NCBI GenBank assembly: GCA_030531305.1 | Contig: JAUNNT010000007.1 | Span: 1-45,615 of the forward strand | Source of the DNA: Akkermansia sp. | GTDB lineage: Bacteria; Verrucomicrobiota; Verrucomicrobiia; Verrucomicrobiales; Akkermansiaceae | Direction: 5' to 3' | Length of the DNA stretch: 45,615 nucleotides | Part shown: positions 1 to 7,308 of the stretch, one piece after another | Layout: each line of letters starts with the position of its first letter | Position numbering within the stretch: the stretch's first letter is position 1 | Program-made: the position numbers and the translations under genes | The notes under the pieces: model-generated | Database searches by the model: none | Told to the model about the DNA's origin: nothing | Seen by the model: only the letters and a program-made list of their open reading frames with translations

Positions 1-242
1 AAGCCGCCGTGCTGGCGGAGCACACCAGCATCTTCTACGAATCCCCCTTCCGCATCGTCAAGACTGTGCAGGCCCTGGCGGAAATCGACCCCGCCGTGCC
101 CGTCTGCGTGGCGCGCGAGCTCACCAAGGTGTACGAGACCTACCACCGCGGCTCCGCGGCGGAGCTGCTGGCGGAGTTCACCGCCCATCCCCCCAAGGGA
201 GAGATGGTCCTGCTCATCGGCGGCCAAAACGCCCCGCGCTGA
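1..242 (+). CDS. rsmI: RsmI C-terminal fragment (16S rRNA 2'-O-ribose methyltransferase)
   Basis: The gene enters from the left edge; the reading frame is open from base 3 and ends at TGA 240-242, so only about the last 79 residues are present. The fragment has the C-terminal RsmI signature: FYESPFRI (a substrate/dimer helix), CVARELTK, then a GEMVLLI beta-strand near the end. RsmI uses S-adenosylmethionine to methylate the 2'-O of C1402 in 16S rRNA, in the cytoplasm. The catalytic Rossmann half is outside the window. It converges on the next gene with only 7 bases between the stop codons, leaving no room for a separate terminator. Family assignment is firm; the start cannot be seen. Confidence 0.9.
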   Translation, partial: AAVLAEHTSIFYESPFRIVKTVQALAEIDPAVPVCVARELTKVYETYHRGSAAELLAEFTAHPPKGEMVLLIGGQNAPR

Positions 243-249
243 TTCCCGC

Positions 250-684
250 TCACGGGCGCGCGTTGCGGATGATGAGCAGCAGGTCGTCCAGCTCCTTGGC
301 ATCCACGCCCTCGTCGCGGATGCGGCCCTCCTCCGTGGAGAGGGAGTCCATGAGCTTGTCGTACTGCGCCTGGGACTTCTCGTCAAGCTCCAGCTTGCCG
401 GGTGCGGCGTTGGGGTCCCTCTTGCTGCCCATGGCGGTGTCCTTCTTGCCGCCGAGGCCGTAGAGCTTCTGCACCTGCTGGTAGGCGCGCTCGGCACCCT
501 TGTTGTCGTGGATGCCCTTGACGATGGAGACGGCCTTTTTCTGGCGCTTCATGAAAGCCTTGCTGTCGGCCTTGAGGGCCTTGGCGGTGAGGCGGTCCTC
601 CTTGGCGTCGCTGTCGGCCTGCGCCAGGGGTGCGGTGCCCACCAGGGCGGCCAGGGCAAGTACGGGAATGAGACGTGTATTCAT
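250..684 (-). CDS. Small exported hypothetical protein (144 aa)
   Basis: The N-terminus is a clear Sec signal peptide: NTR, then a hydrophobic run LIPVLALAALVGTAPL, then AQA before DSDAKE, so cleavage after about residue 23 is likely. The mature part is about 120 residues, strongly charged, rich in Lys, Asp and Glu and predicted to be mostly helical (KALKADSKAFMKRQKKA, ELDDLLLIIRN). I recognise no domain. It lies 30 bases downstream of the gene at 715-996 on the same strand and may be co-transcribed with it. Function unknown; a periplasmic or surface location is inferred from the signal peptide only. Confidence 0.75.
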   Translation of the reverse strand: MNTRLIPVLALAALVGTAPLAQADSDAKEDRLTAKALKADSKAFMKRQKKAVSIVKGIHDNKGAERAYQQVQKLYGLGGKKDTAMGSKRDPNAAPGKLELDEKSQAQYDKLMDSLSTEEGRIRDEGVDAKELDDLLLIIRNARP

Positions 685-714
685 GGCAGGTATGAATGGA
701 AAGCTTTTTTCATT

Positions 715-996
715 TTATCTGGCGGCGGCCACCTTCTCCAACAGGGGCGCGGCGTCGTAGGCTTCCGCCCACTTGCGCAGCTCCTTGCCCTTGTAGGACG
801 ACAGGCCGTCCGCCGTGAGCTGGCGCGCCAGCACGGGCGCGGGTATCAGCATGCACAGGAAGTCGGCGTCCGCCTCGTAGCCGGCCTTCACCTCGCCGCT
901 GCGGGTCATGATGACGCCATCGCACGGGCTCATGGAGTTGAGCTCCACAATGGCGTCCGCCAGCTCCTCCTTGCCGATACTGAAATCCGCTGCCAT
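715..996 (-). CDS. Hypothetical 93-aa protein
   Basis: The open frame extends upstream to 1155, but I chose ATG 996 because a promoter-like pair (TTGAAC, 18 bases, TATATA at 1005-1034 on the minus strand) ends only 8 bases before it, and the upstream residues look like non-coding translation. The 93 residues (MAADFSIGKEEL... ending LLEKVAAAR) are acidic and soluble with no signal peptide or membrane segment. CDGVIMTRSGEVKAGYEADADF could be a beta-hairpin region. No family recognised. It is the first gene of a possible two-gene unit with the exported protein at 250-684. Confidence 0.6.
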   Translation of the reverse strand: MAADFSIGKEELADAIVELNSMSPCDGVIMTRSGEVKAGYEADADFLCMLIPAPVLARQLTADGLSSYKGKELRKWAEAYDAAPLLEKVAAAR

Positions 997-1004
997 ACGG
1001 TGCC

Positions 1005-1034
1005 TATATAGCACAGCCCGCCCACGCGGTTCAA
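1005..1034 (-). promoter_or_regulatory. Promoter of the 715-996 gene
   Basis: On the minus strand TTGAAC (complement of 1029-1034) is followed after 18 bases by TATATA (1005-1010). The start codon at 996 is so close that the transcript would have almost no leader. Confidence 0.5.
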
Positions 1035-1148
1035 GCCTAAAGTGGGAGGGCGCCATTGGAACGGGCGCGCACCGCCGACAATTATCCGTGCCATATGCCC
1101 TTTGCTTTCTTTTCGTCATAATTGTTAGAAAAATGGCGGGAATAGGAC

Positions 1149-1176
1149 TTGACACATATCGGTTTGCGGATAGAAT
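1149..1176 (+). promoter_or_regulatory. gmd operon promoter
   Basis: TTGACA (1149-1154), 16-base spacer, TAGAAT (1171-1176). Initiation would fall near 1183, giving a leader of about 17 bases before ATG 1200. No Shine-Dalgarno sequence is visible in that leader. The same N16 spacing recurs at most promoters in the window. Confidence 0.75.
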
Positions 1177-1199
1177 GCCGCGTCAATTCAATTTCCACC

Positions 1200-2267
1200 A
1201 TGAGAAAAGTAGCATTGATTACCGGCATTACGGGTCAGGACGGATCGTTCCTGGCGGAGTTCCTGATTGAAAAGGGCTACGAGGTCCACGGCGTGCTGCG
1301 CCGCTCCTCGTGCTTCAACACCGGGCGCATCGAGCACCTGTACCTCACCGAGTGGGTGCGAGACCAGAAGAAGCCCCGCCATGTGAACCTGCACTACGGC
1401 GACATGACGGATTCCTCCTCGCTCATCCGCATCCTGCAGCAGGTGCAGCCCACGGAAATCTACAACCTGGCCGCGCAGAGCCACGTGAAAGTGAGCTTCG
1501 ACGTGCCGGAGTACACCGCGGAGGCGGACGCCATCGGCACGCTGCGCATCCTGGAGGCCGTGCGCATCCTCGGCATGGAGAAGACCTGCCGCATCTATCA
1601 GGCATCCACGTCGGAGCTGTTCGGCCTGGTGCAGGAGGTGCCGCAGAAGGAGACCACGCCGTTCTACCCGCGCTCCCCGTACGGTGTGGCCAAGCAGTAC
1701 GGTTTCTGGATCACCAAGAACTACCGCGAGTCCTACGGCATGTTCGCCGTCAACGGCATCCTCTTCAACCATGAGAGCGAGCGCCGCGGCGAGAACTTCG
1801 TCACCCGCAAGATCACCCTCGCCGCCGCACGCATCGCGCAGGGCCTGCAGGACAAGCTCTACATGGGCAACATGGACGCCCGCCGCGACTGGGGCTATGC
1901 CAAGGACTACGTGGAGTGCATGTGGCTCATCATGCAGCAGGACGAGCCGGACGACTACGTGATTGCCTCCGGCGAGATGCACACCGTGCGCGAGTTCTGC
2001 ACCATGGCCTTCAAGGAGGCCGGGATTGAGCTGCGCTGGGAGGGCAAGGGCGTGGACGAGAAGGGCATCGACGTGGCGACGGGCCGCGTGCTGGTGGAGG
2101 TGGACCCCAAGTTCTTCCGCCCGGCCGAGGTGGAGCAGCTGCTGGGCGACCCCACCAAGGCGCGCACCAAGCTGGGCTGGAACCCGCAGAAGACCCCGCT
2201 CTCCGAGCTCGTGCGCATCATGGTGCGGCACGACATGGAGTACGTGAAGAAAATCCACCACGCCTGA
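1200..2267 (+). CDS. gmd: GDP-mannose 4,6-dehydratase
   Basis: Converts GDP-D-mannose to GDP-4-keto-6-deoxy-D-mannose, the first committed step to GDP-L-fucose, using bound NADP in the cytoplasm. The 355 residues fit the family length. Visible: N-terminal Rossmann motif [16 protein letters not shown], the gating region [15 protein letters not shown], the catalytic Ser/Thr-Glu in STSELFG, and the short-chain dehydrogenase YxxxK in SPYGVAKQY. The frame is open further upstream, but ATG 1200 matches the family N-terminus (MRKVALITG) and lies just after a TTGACA/TAGAAT promoter. It is first of a tight three-gene operon with fcl (3-base gap) and the nucleotidyltransferase-cupin gene. GDP-fucose would feed surface glycan or lipopolysaccharide fucosylation. 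Confidence 0.96.
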   Translation: MRKVALITGITGQDGSFLAEFLIEKGYEVHGVLRRSSCFNTGRIEHLYLTEWVRDQKKPRHVNLHYGDMTDSSSLIRILQQVQPTEIYNLAAQSHVKVSFDVPEYTAEADAIGTLRILEAVRILGMEKTCRIYQASTSELFGLVQEVPQKETTPFYPRSPYGVAKQYGFWITKNYRESYGMFAVNGILFNHESERRGENFVTRKITLAAARIAQGLQDKLYMGNMDARRDWGYAKDYVECMWLIMQQDEPDDYVIASGEMHTVREFCTMAFKEAGIELRWEGKGVDEKGIDVATGRVLVEVDPKFFRPAEVEQLLGDPTKARTKLGWNPQKTPLSELVRIMVRHDMEYVKKIHHA

Positions 2268-2270
2268 GCC

Positions 2271-3215
2271 ATGATGGAGAAAAACGCGAAAATCTACGTG
2301 GCGGGCCACCGCGGCATGGTGGGCTCCGCCATCGTGCGTGAACTCCGGCGGCAGGGATACGACAACATCGTCACCAGAACGCATGCGGAGCTCAACCTCT
2401 GCCGCCAGGATGCCGTGGAGGCATTCTTCGCGGAAGAGAAGCCGGAGTACGTGTTCCTGGCCGCCGCCAAGGTGGGCGGCATTGTGGCCAACTGCTCCGC
2501 CCTTGCGGATTTCATGTACGAGAATATGGTGCTGGAGATGAACGTCATCCACGCTGCGTGGCAGAACGGCTGCAAGAAGCTGGAATTCCTCGGCTCATCC
2601 TGCATCTACCCGCGGGAGGCGCCCCAGCCCATGAAGGAGAGCTGCCTGCTCACCTCCGCCCTGGAGCAGACCAACGAGGCCTACGCCCTCGCCAAGATTT
2701 CCGGGCTGAAATACTGCGAGTACCTCAACCGCCAATATGGGACGGACTACATCAGCCTGATGCCCACCAACCTCTACGGGCCGAACGACAACTACCACCC
2801 CACCAACAGCCACGTGCTGCCCGCACTCATACGCCGCTTCCATGAGGCCAAGGTGGCCGGCAGCCCCACCGTGACCTGCTGGGGGGACGGAACCCCGCTG
2901 CGGGAGTTCCTGTACGTGGACGACCTCGCCAACCTCTGCGTGTTCCTCATGAACAACTACAGCGGCAACGAGACCGTGAACGCCGGCACCGGCAAGGAGG
3001 TCACCATCAAGGAGCTCACGGAGATTGTGGCCCAGGTGGTGGGCTACAAGGGAGAAATCCTGTGGGACACCACCAAGCCCAACGGCACGCCCCGCAAGCT
3101 GCTGGACGTCTCCAAGGCCGCAGCCCTCGGCTGGCGGTACAAGACCGAGCTGGAGGACGGCATCCGCCTGGCCTACGAGGATTTTCTGAACAATCCCATG
3201 CGTGCGGAAAGGTGA
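2271..3215 (+). CDS. fcl: GDP-L-fucose synthase (epimerase/reductase)
   Basis: Catalyses the 3,5-epimerisation and NADPH-dependent 4-reduction of GDP-4-keto-6-deoxymannose to GDP-L-fucose. 314 residues, normal length. Visible: NADP-binding [10 protein letters not shown], the GSSCIYP strand carrying the catalytic Ser, YALAKISG with the catalytic Tyr-x3-Lys, and YVDDLA near the C-terminal substrate domain. Start is ATG 2271 (a second ATG follows directly at 2274), three bases after the gmd stop, so translational coupling is likely. The pairing gmd-fcl is the standard de novo GDP-fucose route. Confidence 0.96.
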   Translation: MMEKNAKIYVAGHRGMVGSAIVRELRRQGYDNIVTRTHAELNLCRQDAVEAFFAEEKPEYVFLAAAKVGGIVANCSALADFMYENMVLEMNVIHAAWQNGCKKLEFLGSSCIYPREAPQPMKESCLLTSALEQTNEAYALAKISGLKYCEYLNRQYGTDYISLMPTNLYGPNDNYHPTNSHVLPALIRRFHEAKVAGSPTVTCWGDGTPLREFLYVDDLANLCVFLMNNYSGNETVNAGTGKEVTIKELTEIVAQVVGYKGEILWDTTKPNGTPRKLLDVSKAAALGWRYKTELEDGIRLAYEDFLNNPMRAER

Positions 3216-3219
3216 GACC

Positions 3220-4026
3220 ATGAGCGACCGCCCGAAAGTGTTTGTCTCCGGCTGCTACGATGATTTGCACAGCGGCCACATCGCCTTCCTCAAGGAAGCC
3301 GCCGGCTATGGCGACGTCTACGTTTCCATGGGCTCGGACGCCACCGTGCTCGCCCTCAAGCACCGCCCCGCCGTCTGTTCCGAGGCCGAGCGCCGCTACA
3401 TGCTGGAATCCATCCGCTATGTGAAAGAGGTTTACATCGGCCCGGACACCGGCAAGGTGCTGGATTTCGCCCCGCTGCTGGATGTCGTCAAGCCGGATAT
3501 CTTCTTCGTGAACGCAGACGGCAGCAGCGAGGAGAAGAAGGCCCTCGTGGAATCCAAGGGCATCCGCTACATCGTCAGCCCGCGCATCCGCGTGGGTGAG
3601 GGCAACGGCGTTATCCGCCCGTTCCCCAAGGTGATGCCGGAGAAGCCCGACAAGCCCCTGCCGCCCATGACCTACTCCGCGGGCGACTGCGACACGCGCC
3701 CGTGGGGCAGCTGGCTGGTGATGGACTCCATGCCGCGCTCCGTGGTGAAGAAGCTCACCATTCTGCCCGGCCAGCGCCTTTCCCTGCAGAGCCACCGCCA
3801 CCGCTCCGAGCTCTGGACCGTGGTGGAGGGCATTGCCTCCGTGCAGTGCGACGACAACCACTACAAGCTGCACCCGGGCGAGCAGGTGTTTTTGCCCAAG
3901 GGCTGCCGCCACCGCCTCGCCAACACCTCGGACTCCCCCGTCATCGTCATCGAAATCCAGTTCGGCAACATCCTCAGCGAGGAGGATATCGAACGCTACA
4001 GCGATGACTACGGGCGCGACGCCTGA
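3220..4026 (+). CDS. Cytidylyltransferase-like domain fused to a mannose-6-phosphate isomerase-type cupin
   Basis: 268 residues in two parts. Residues about 1-145 are a nucleotidyltransferase fold of the TagD/RfaE type: FVSGCYDDLHSGHIAFL contains the HxGH nucleotide-binding motif, followed by the conserved ERRYMLESIRYV helix. The usual ISxT/S end motif is not recognisable. Residues about 165-260 are a cupin like the C-terminal domain of bifunctional mannose-1-phosphate guanylyltransferase/isomerase (RPWGSW, LPGQRLSLQSHRHRSE, PKGCRHRL). Start ATG 3220 has a good ribosome site (GGAAAGGTGAG); an in-frame ATG lies 18 bases earlier inside fcl. Last gene of the GDP-fucose operon and followed by a terminator. 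A role in sugar-nucleotide supply is inferred from context; the substrate is unknown. Confidence 0.8.
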   Translation: MSDRPKVFVSGCYDDLHSGHIAFLKEAAGYGDVYVSMGSDATVLALKHRPAVCSEAERRYMLESIRYVKEVYIGPDTGKVLDFAPLLDVVKPDIFFVNADGSSEEKKALVESKGIRYIVSPRIRVGEGNGVIRPFPKVMPEKPDKPLPPMTYSAGDCDTRPWGSWLVMDSMPRSVVKKLTILPGQRLSLQSHRHRSELWTVVEGIASVQCDDNHYKLHPGEQVFLPKGCRHRLANTSDSPVIVIEIQFGNILSEEDIERYSDDYGRDA

Positions 4027-4049
4027 TGGCGCGTCTGATTGAATATGCT

Positions 4050-4091
4050 CCCGCGCAGCGCGCCGTGCGCGCTGCGCGGGAATTGTTTTTT
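4050..4091 (+). terminator. Rho-independent terminator of the GDP-fucose operon
   Basis: A perfect 13-bp stem (4050-4062 with 4068-4080), loop CCGTG, then a run of six T at 4086-4091. Confidence 0.85.
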
Positions 4092-4179
4092 GAAAATCTC
4101 CACGCTTCCAGCTGGTCCCGCTCCTCTTCGGTGTAGTAAAAATGGCAACATTTGGCATCTAAACCGAGCCGTAATTCCT

Positions 4180-4210
4180 AAAACGTGGCTTTCCAAGAAA
4201 GCCACGTTTT
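4180..4210. repeat. Perfect AT-flanked hairpin upstream of the DUF4143 ATPase
   Basis: 13-bp perfect inverted repeat AAAACGTGGCTTT / AAAGCCACGTTTT with loop CCAAG, ending 12 bases before the -35 box of the ATPase promoter. The half-site AAGAAAGCC recurs inside that promoter spacer (4229-4237). It could be an operator or a second terminator; the following T-rich stretch (4214-4219) fits either. Confidence 0.7.
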
Positions 4211-4222
4211 ATATTTTTTGGC

Positions 4223-4250
4223 TTGACAAGAAAGCCGATTTTGGTAAAAT
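4223..4250 (+). promoter_or_regulatory. Leaderless promoter of the DUF4143 ATPase
   Basis: TTGACA (4223-4228), 16 bases, TAAAAT (4245-4250). The ATG at 4257 sits exactly where transcription would begin, so the mRNA is predicted to be leaderless. Confidence 0.75.
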
Positions 4251-4256
4251 GCGGGC

Positions 4257-5564
4257 ATGGACACCTCATTTCAGGAAACGGCGAAGGTGGTAGTGGACGA
4301 AGGGCTGGAGCGCGAGTTCACGGCCAAGAGCCCGCGCGACACGCGCATACCGATGGTGCCGGATATCGTGAGCGTCTGCATCGGCGTGCGGCGCTGCGGC
4401 AAGAGCACGCTGATGGAGTCGGTCATCCTGAAACTGCTGTCGGAGGGCGTGCCGCGGGAGAATATCGTGTGCATCAACTTTGCGGACGAGCGTCTGCTGC
4501 CGCTGCAATCGGGCGGGTGGGACGCGCTGTACACGGCGTACTACGGGCGCTACCCGGAAAAGCGGAAGCGTGAGACGGTGTATTTCTTCTTCGATGAAAT
4601 CCAGCTGTACCCGCGGTGGGAGCTGTTTGTGGAGCGCCTGCGGCGGGAGGAGAACTGCCGCGTGTTCATCACGGGCTCGTCGTCGCACCTGCTCTCGCAG
4701 GAGATAGCCACGGAGCTGCGCGGGCGCTCGCTCTCCTGCGAGCTGTTTCCGTTCTCGTTCGCGGAATACCTGACGCGTGCGGGTGTGAAGCGCGGCGGCA
4801 GGGGCGCGGCGCGGCGCCTGGCGCAGATGAAGGCGTGGGATGATTTCAAGGCGCAGGGCGGGTTCCCCGCCCTGTACGGGCAGCCGGAGGACACGCGCAA
4901 GCTCATCCACCGCGAGTACCACAACGCGCTCATGCTACACGATGTCATCGAGCGCAACCGCGTCTCCCAGCCGCTGGCCATGCGTCACCTGGTGAACCGC
5001 CTGCTCAACGGCATCGGCACGGTGTTCTCGTTCCGCAAGATGGGGGAGGAGCTCAAGGCCCTGGGCTTCCCCATCACGCGCGCCACCGTGGCGCAATACC
5101 TCCAATGGCTGGAGGACGCCTACTTCATCTTCACCGTCAACGTGTACTCCGCCTCCGTGGCGCGGCAGGCGCGCGAGCTACGCAAGGTGTACTGCGTGGA
5201 CCACGCGCTGGCTGACACCCTCTCCAACGGCGTGCTCAAGAACCGCGGCCAGATGCTGGAGAACATCGTGTTCGTGCAGCTGCGCCGCCAGACGGAACGC
5301 GTGTTCTACTACAAGAGCAAGGGCGGGTTCGAGGTGGATTTCATGGCCGTGCTGCCGGACGGCGAGAAGCGCCTGGTGCAGGTGTGCGCGGATATCTCCT
5401 CGCCCGCCACCCGCAAGCGCGAGCTGCGCGCCCTGCGCGCCGCCATGGAGGAAACCGGGCTGCAGGAGGCGTGGCTCGTTACGGAATGGGAGAACGAGAC
5501 CGTGGAGCTGCCGTGCGGCACCGTGCACGTGGTGCCCGCCGCAGACTACCTCGCCCAAGCCTAA
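4257..5564 (+). CDS. AAA ATPase with DUF4143 domain
   Basis: 435 residues, the usual size of this very widespread but poorly understood family. N-terminal AAA_14 ATPase: Walker A GVRRCGKST (about residues 43-51), Walker B YFFFDEIQ (about 108-115), sensor-like FITGSSSHLL (about 136-145) and the family hallmark FPFSFAEYL. The C-terminal DUF4143 region (about 220-435) contains the conserved core YYKSKGGFEVDF, which resembles a PD-(D/E)xK fold. The family is often called archaeal-type ATPase; no reaction is established. ATG 4257 lies directly at the predicted transcription start. It is a single-gene unit bracketed by AT-rich hairpins at 4180-4210 and 5627-5653, which may be its binding sites. Codon use matches the chromosome. 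Confidence 0.9.
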   Translation: MDTSFQETAKVVVDEGLEREFTAKSPRDTRIPMVPDIVSVCIGVRRCGKSTLMESVILKLLSEGVPRENIVCINFADERLLPLQSGGWDALYTAYYGRYPEKRKRETVYFFFDEIQLYPRWELFVERLRREENCRVFITGSSSHLLSQEIATELRGRSLSCELFPFSFAEYLTRAGVKRGGRGAARRLAQMKAWDDFKAQGGFPALYGQPEDTRKLIHREYHNALMLHDVIERNRVSQPLAMRHLVNRLLNGIGTVFSFRKMGEELKALGFPITRATVAQYLQWLEDAYFIFTVNVYSASVARQARELRKVYCVDHALADTLSNGVLKNRGQMLENIVFVQLRRQTERVFYYKSKGGFEVDFMAVLPDGEKRLVQVCADISSPATRKRELRALRAAMEETGLQEAWLVTEWENETVELPCGTVHVVPAADYLAQA

Positions 5565-5568
5565 CCCC

Positions 5569-5628
5569 GCGCCGCCAGGCGCGCGAACTTTCCAAATTGT
5601 AAATTGTCAATCGTAAATTGTAAATTTT
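5569..5628. repeat. Composite intergenic repeat: GC hairpin plus AAATTGT heptamers
   Basis: A small GC hairpin (GCGCC, loop GCCA, GGCGC; 5569-5582) is followed by GAACTTTCC and five 7-base units at 5594-5628: AAATTGT, AAATTGT, CAATCGT, AAATTGT, AAATTTT. It lies right after the ATPase stop codon. The same architecture recurs at 23117, 26609 and 29082. Confidence 0.8.
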
Positions 5629-5653
5629 TCAAAAAAATGCAATTTTTTTGAAA
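5627..5653. repeat. AT-rich perfect hairpin
   Basis: 11-bp perfect stem TTTCAAAAAAA / TTTTTTTGAAA with loop TGCAA. It could terminate the ATPase transcript in either direction, or be an ATPase-associated palindrome like those at 4180 and 21132-21249. Confidence 0.65.
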
Positions 5654-5659
5654 TTGTGC

Positions 5660-5688
5660 TTGCCAAGCGCAATTTCCGGTGGTAATTT
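5660..5688 (+). promoter_or_regulatory. Candidate rtcB promoter and long leader
   Basis: TTGCCA (5660-5665), 17 bases, TAATTT (5683-5688). If used, it gives rtcB a leader of about 178 bases. The leader holds a 7-bp hairpin CGCGGGA/TCCCGCG at 5795-5816 and a T-loop-like GGTTTCGAAT at 5727-5736. The 5565-5872 gap otherwise holds only the two repeats listed before this. Confidence 0.4.
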
Positions 5689-5872
5689 TCCGCCGCCCTA
5701 TCAAGGAGACTACCTTATCCACTCGAGGTTTCGAATTGACGGAATAGAACAGAAACAACGGCAAGTTCTGCGGCACCGCTGTCGCCTCACGCCGCGCGGG
5801 ATGATGCTTTCCCGCGTGCATGCGCAACAGTCGGCGGCGGAGCTGTCGGCTTGTCACAACCCAAAAGCAAAA

Positions 5873-7120
5873 ATGAACACGAACATCAAAATCTATGCCT
5901 CCATCGTGGATGACCTGGCGCGCAAGCAGCTGCAGACGCTGCTGGCGCAGCCGGCGTTCGCGGACGCGAAGGTACGTATTATGCCCGATGTTCATGCCGG
6001 CAAGGGTTGCGTGATCGGCTTCACGGCCGATCTCGGCAACAAGGTTATTCCTAATATCGTTGGTGTGGACATCGGATGCGGCATGCTCACGGTGAGTCTT
6101 GGCAAGCAGAAGCCGGACTTCGCGGAGCTGGATGCCATCATGCACCGAAACATCCCCACCGGGAAATACGTTCACGGTAGGATTGTGGAGGATTTCCCGG
6201 AGCTGGATGCACTGCACTGCCTGGGCGAACTCAAGCACCTCGACCGCCTGCGCTGCAGCCTCGGGTCGCTCGGCGGCGGCAACCACTTCGTGGAGGTGGA
6301 CGCCGCGGCCAACGGCGAGTACTACCTCGTCATCCACTCCGGCTCGCGCAACCTCGGCAAGCAGGTGTGCGAAATCTACCAGCAGATGGCTATCGACTCC
6401 GTGCGCGGGCTCACCTCGCCCAAGGAGGCCAAGCTGCGCATCATCGCGGAGTACAAGGCCGCCGGGCGCGAGTCCGAAATCCAGGACGCCATCCGCGCGT
6501 ACCGCAAGGAGTACGCGGAGCGCGTGCCCTCCGTGCCGGCAGACCTCTGCTACCTGGAGGGCGAGCTGCGCGAGCGGTACCTCGACGATATGCGCATCTG
6601 CCAGCATTTCGCCACGCGGAACCGCGAGCTCATGGCCAAGGTGATTGTGGAGCGCCTGCACCTGGATGTGCAGGACCAGTTCCACACCATCCACAACTAT
6701 ATCGACCATGAGAGCAACATCGTCCGCAAGGGCGCCATCTCCGCGCGCGCCGGCGAGAAGCTGCTCATCCCCGTCAACATGCAGGACGGCTGTATCTACG
6801 GCATCGGCAAGGGCAACGAGGACTGGAACTTCTCCGCACCGCACGGCGCGGGGCGTCTCATGAGCCGCATGGAGGCCCGCCGCACGCTCTCGCTGGAGGA
6901 ATTCCAGCAGCGCATGCAGGGCATCTACTCCACATCCGTCTCCATGGACACCCTGGATGAATCCCCCATGGCCTACAAGGGTATCGATTCCATCCTCGGC
7001 CACCTGGAGCCCTCCGTGGAGGTCGTCGACGTCTTCAAGCCCATCTACAACTTCAAGGCGGCCGACGACCTGGATCCATGGAAGCGCAAGCGCCTCCACA
7101 AATCCATGAGCGGAACATAA
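5873..7120 (+). CDS. rtcB: RNA 3'-phosphate/2',3'-cyclic phosphate-5'-OH ligase RtcB
   Basis: Joins RNA 2',3'-cyclic phosphate or 3'-phosphate ends to 5'-OH ends with GTP and Mn2+, in RNA repair or tRNA healing. 415 residues. Metal and guanylate motifs are all visible: MPDVHAGKG (about residues 37-45), GVDIGCGM with the metal-binding Cys, SLGGGNHFVE, HSGSRNLG, and near the C-terminus PHGAGRLMSR, whose His (about residue 324) carries the GMP adduct. The frame extends upstream to 5648, but ATG 5873 starts a normal RtcB N-terminus and the upstream residues look non-coding. No rtcA, archease or RtcR regulator is adjacent. The long leader suggests post-transcriptional control, which is inference. 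Confidence 0.95.
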   Translation: MNTNIKIYASIVDDLARKQLQTLLAQPAFADAKVRIMPDVHAGKGCVIGFTADLGNKVIPNIVGVDIGCGMLTVSLGKQKPDFAELDAIMHRNIPTGKYVHGRIVEDFPELDALHCLGELKHLDRLRCSLGSLGGGNHFVEVDAAANGEYYLVIHSGSRNLGKQVCEIYQQMAIDSVRGLTSPKEAKLRIIAEYKAAGRESEIQDAIRAYRKEYAERVPSVPADLCYLEGELRERYLDDMRICQHFATRNRELMAKVIVERLHLDVQDQFHTIHNYIDHESNIVRKGAISARAGEKLLIPVNMQDGCIYGIGKGNEDWNFSAPHGAGRLMSRMEARRTLSLEEFQQRMQGIYSTSVSMDTLDESPMAYKGIDSILGHLEPSVEVVDVFKPIYNFKAADDLDPWKRKRLHKSMSGT

Positions 7121-7125
7121 CCCTT

Positions 7126-7280
7126 CATGGGGTCGACGGGCATCCGACCCCATGCCGGCTCCGGCGGGGGGATGCTCGTATACTCTATCCCCCTGCCGTG
7201 AGCTTCCCGGCATGCCCATTTCAGAAGTTGCGCGCACATGCGCGCGCTCAACACCCAAGCACACCCCTGTGGTCCGGCGC
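7126..7280 (+). ncRNA. Highly structured region after rtcB (possible small RNA or 3' leader structure)
   Basis: Stacked inverted repeats occur in about 155 non-coding bases: CATGGGGTCG / CGACCCCATG near 7127-7155, a GGGGGAT / ATCCCCC hairpin with flanking CGGC/GCCG pairs near 7162-7199 nested inside ATGCCGG / CCGGCAT, and GCGCGC..GCGCGC near 7231-7246. It ends at a terminator. It matches none of the RNAs I can check by eye (SRP, 6S, tmRNA). Confidence 0.3.
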
Positions 7281-7282
7281 TC

Positions 7283-7308
7283 ACGCCTCACCCCGGGGGC
7301 GTTTTTTT
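7283..7308 (+). terminator. Rho-independent terminator downstream of rtcB
   Basis: Short GC stem ACGCC..GGCGT extended by GC pairs, then seven T (7302-7308). It lies against the convergent gene's stop codon at 7307-7309. Confidence 0.65.

Noticed and set aside
1188-2552. 454-codon frame antisense to gmd/fcl
   Set aside because: His/Val/Leu-rich translation typical of the antisense of GC-rich genes; the sense strand encodes complete, motif-bearing enzymes.
3016-4158. 380-codon frame antisense to the nucleotidyltransferase-cupin gene
   Set aside because: Shadow frame; it crosses the operon terminator and has no recognisable domain.
5720-5760. Possible tRNA (GGTTTCGAAT T-loop-like sequence before rtcB)
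   Set aside because: No acceptor, D-arm or anticodon arm can be folded around it; no tRNA gene found in the window.
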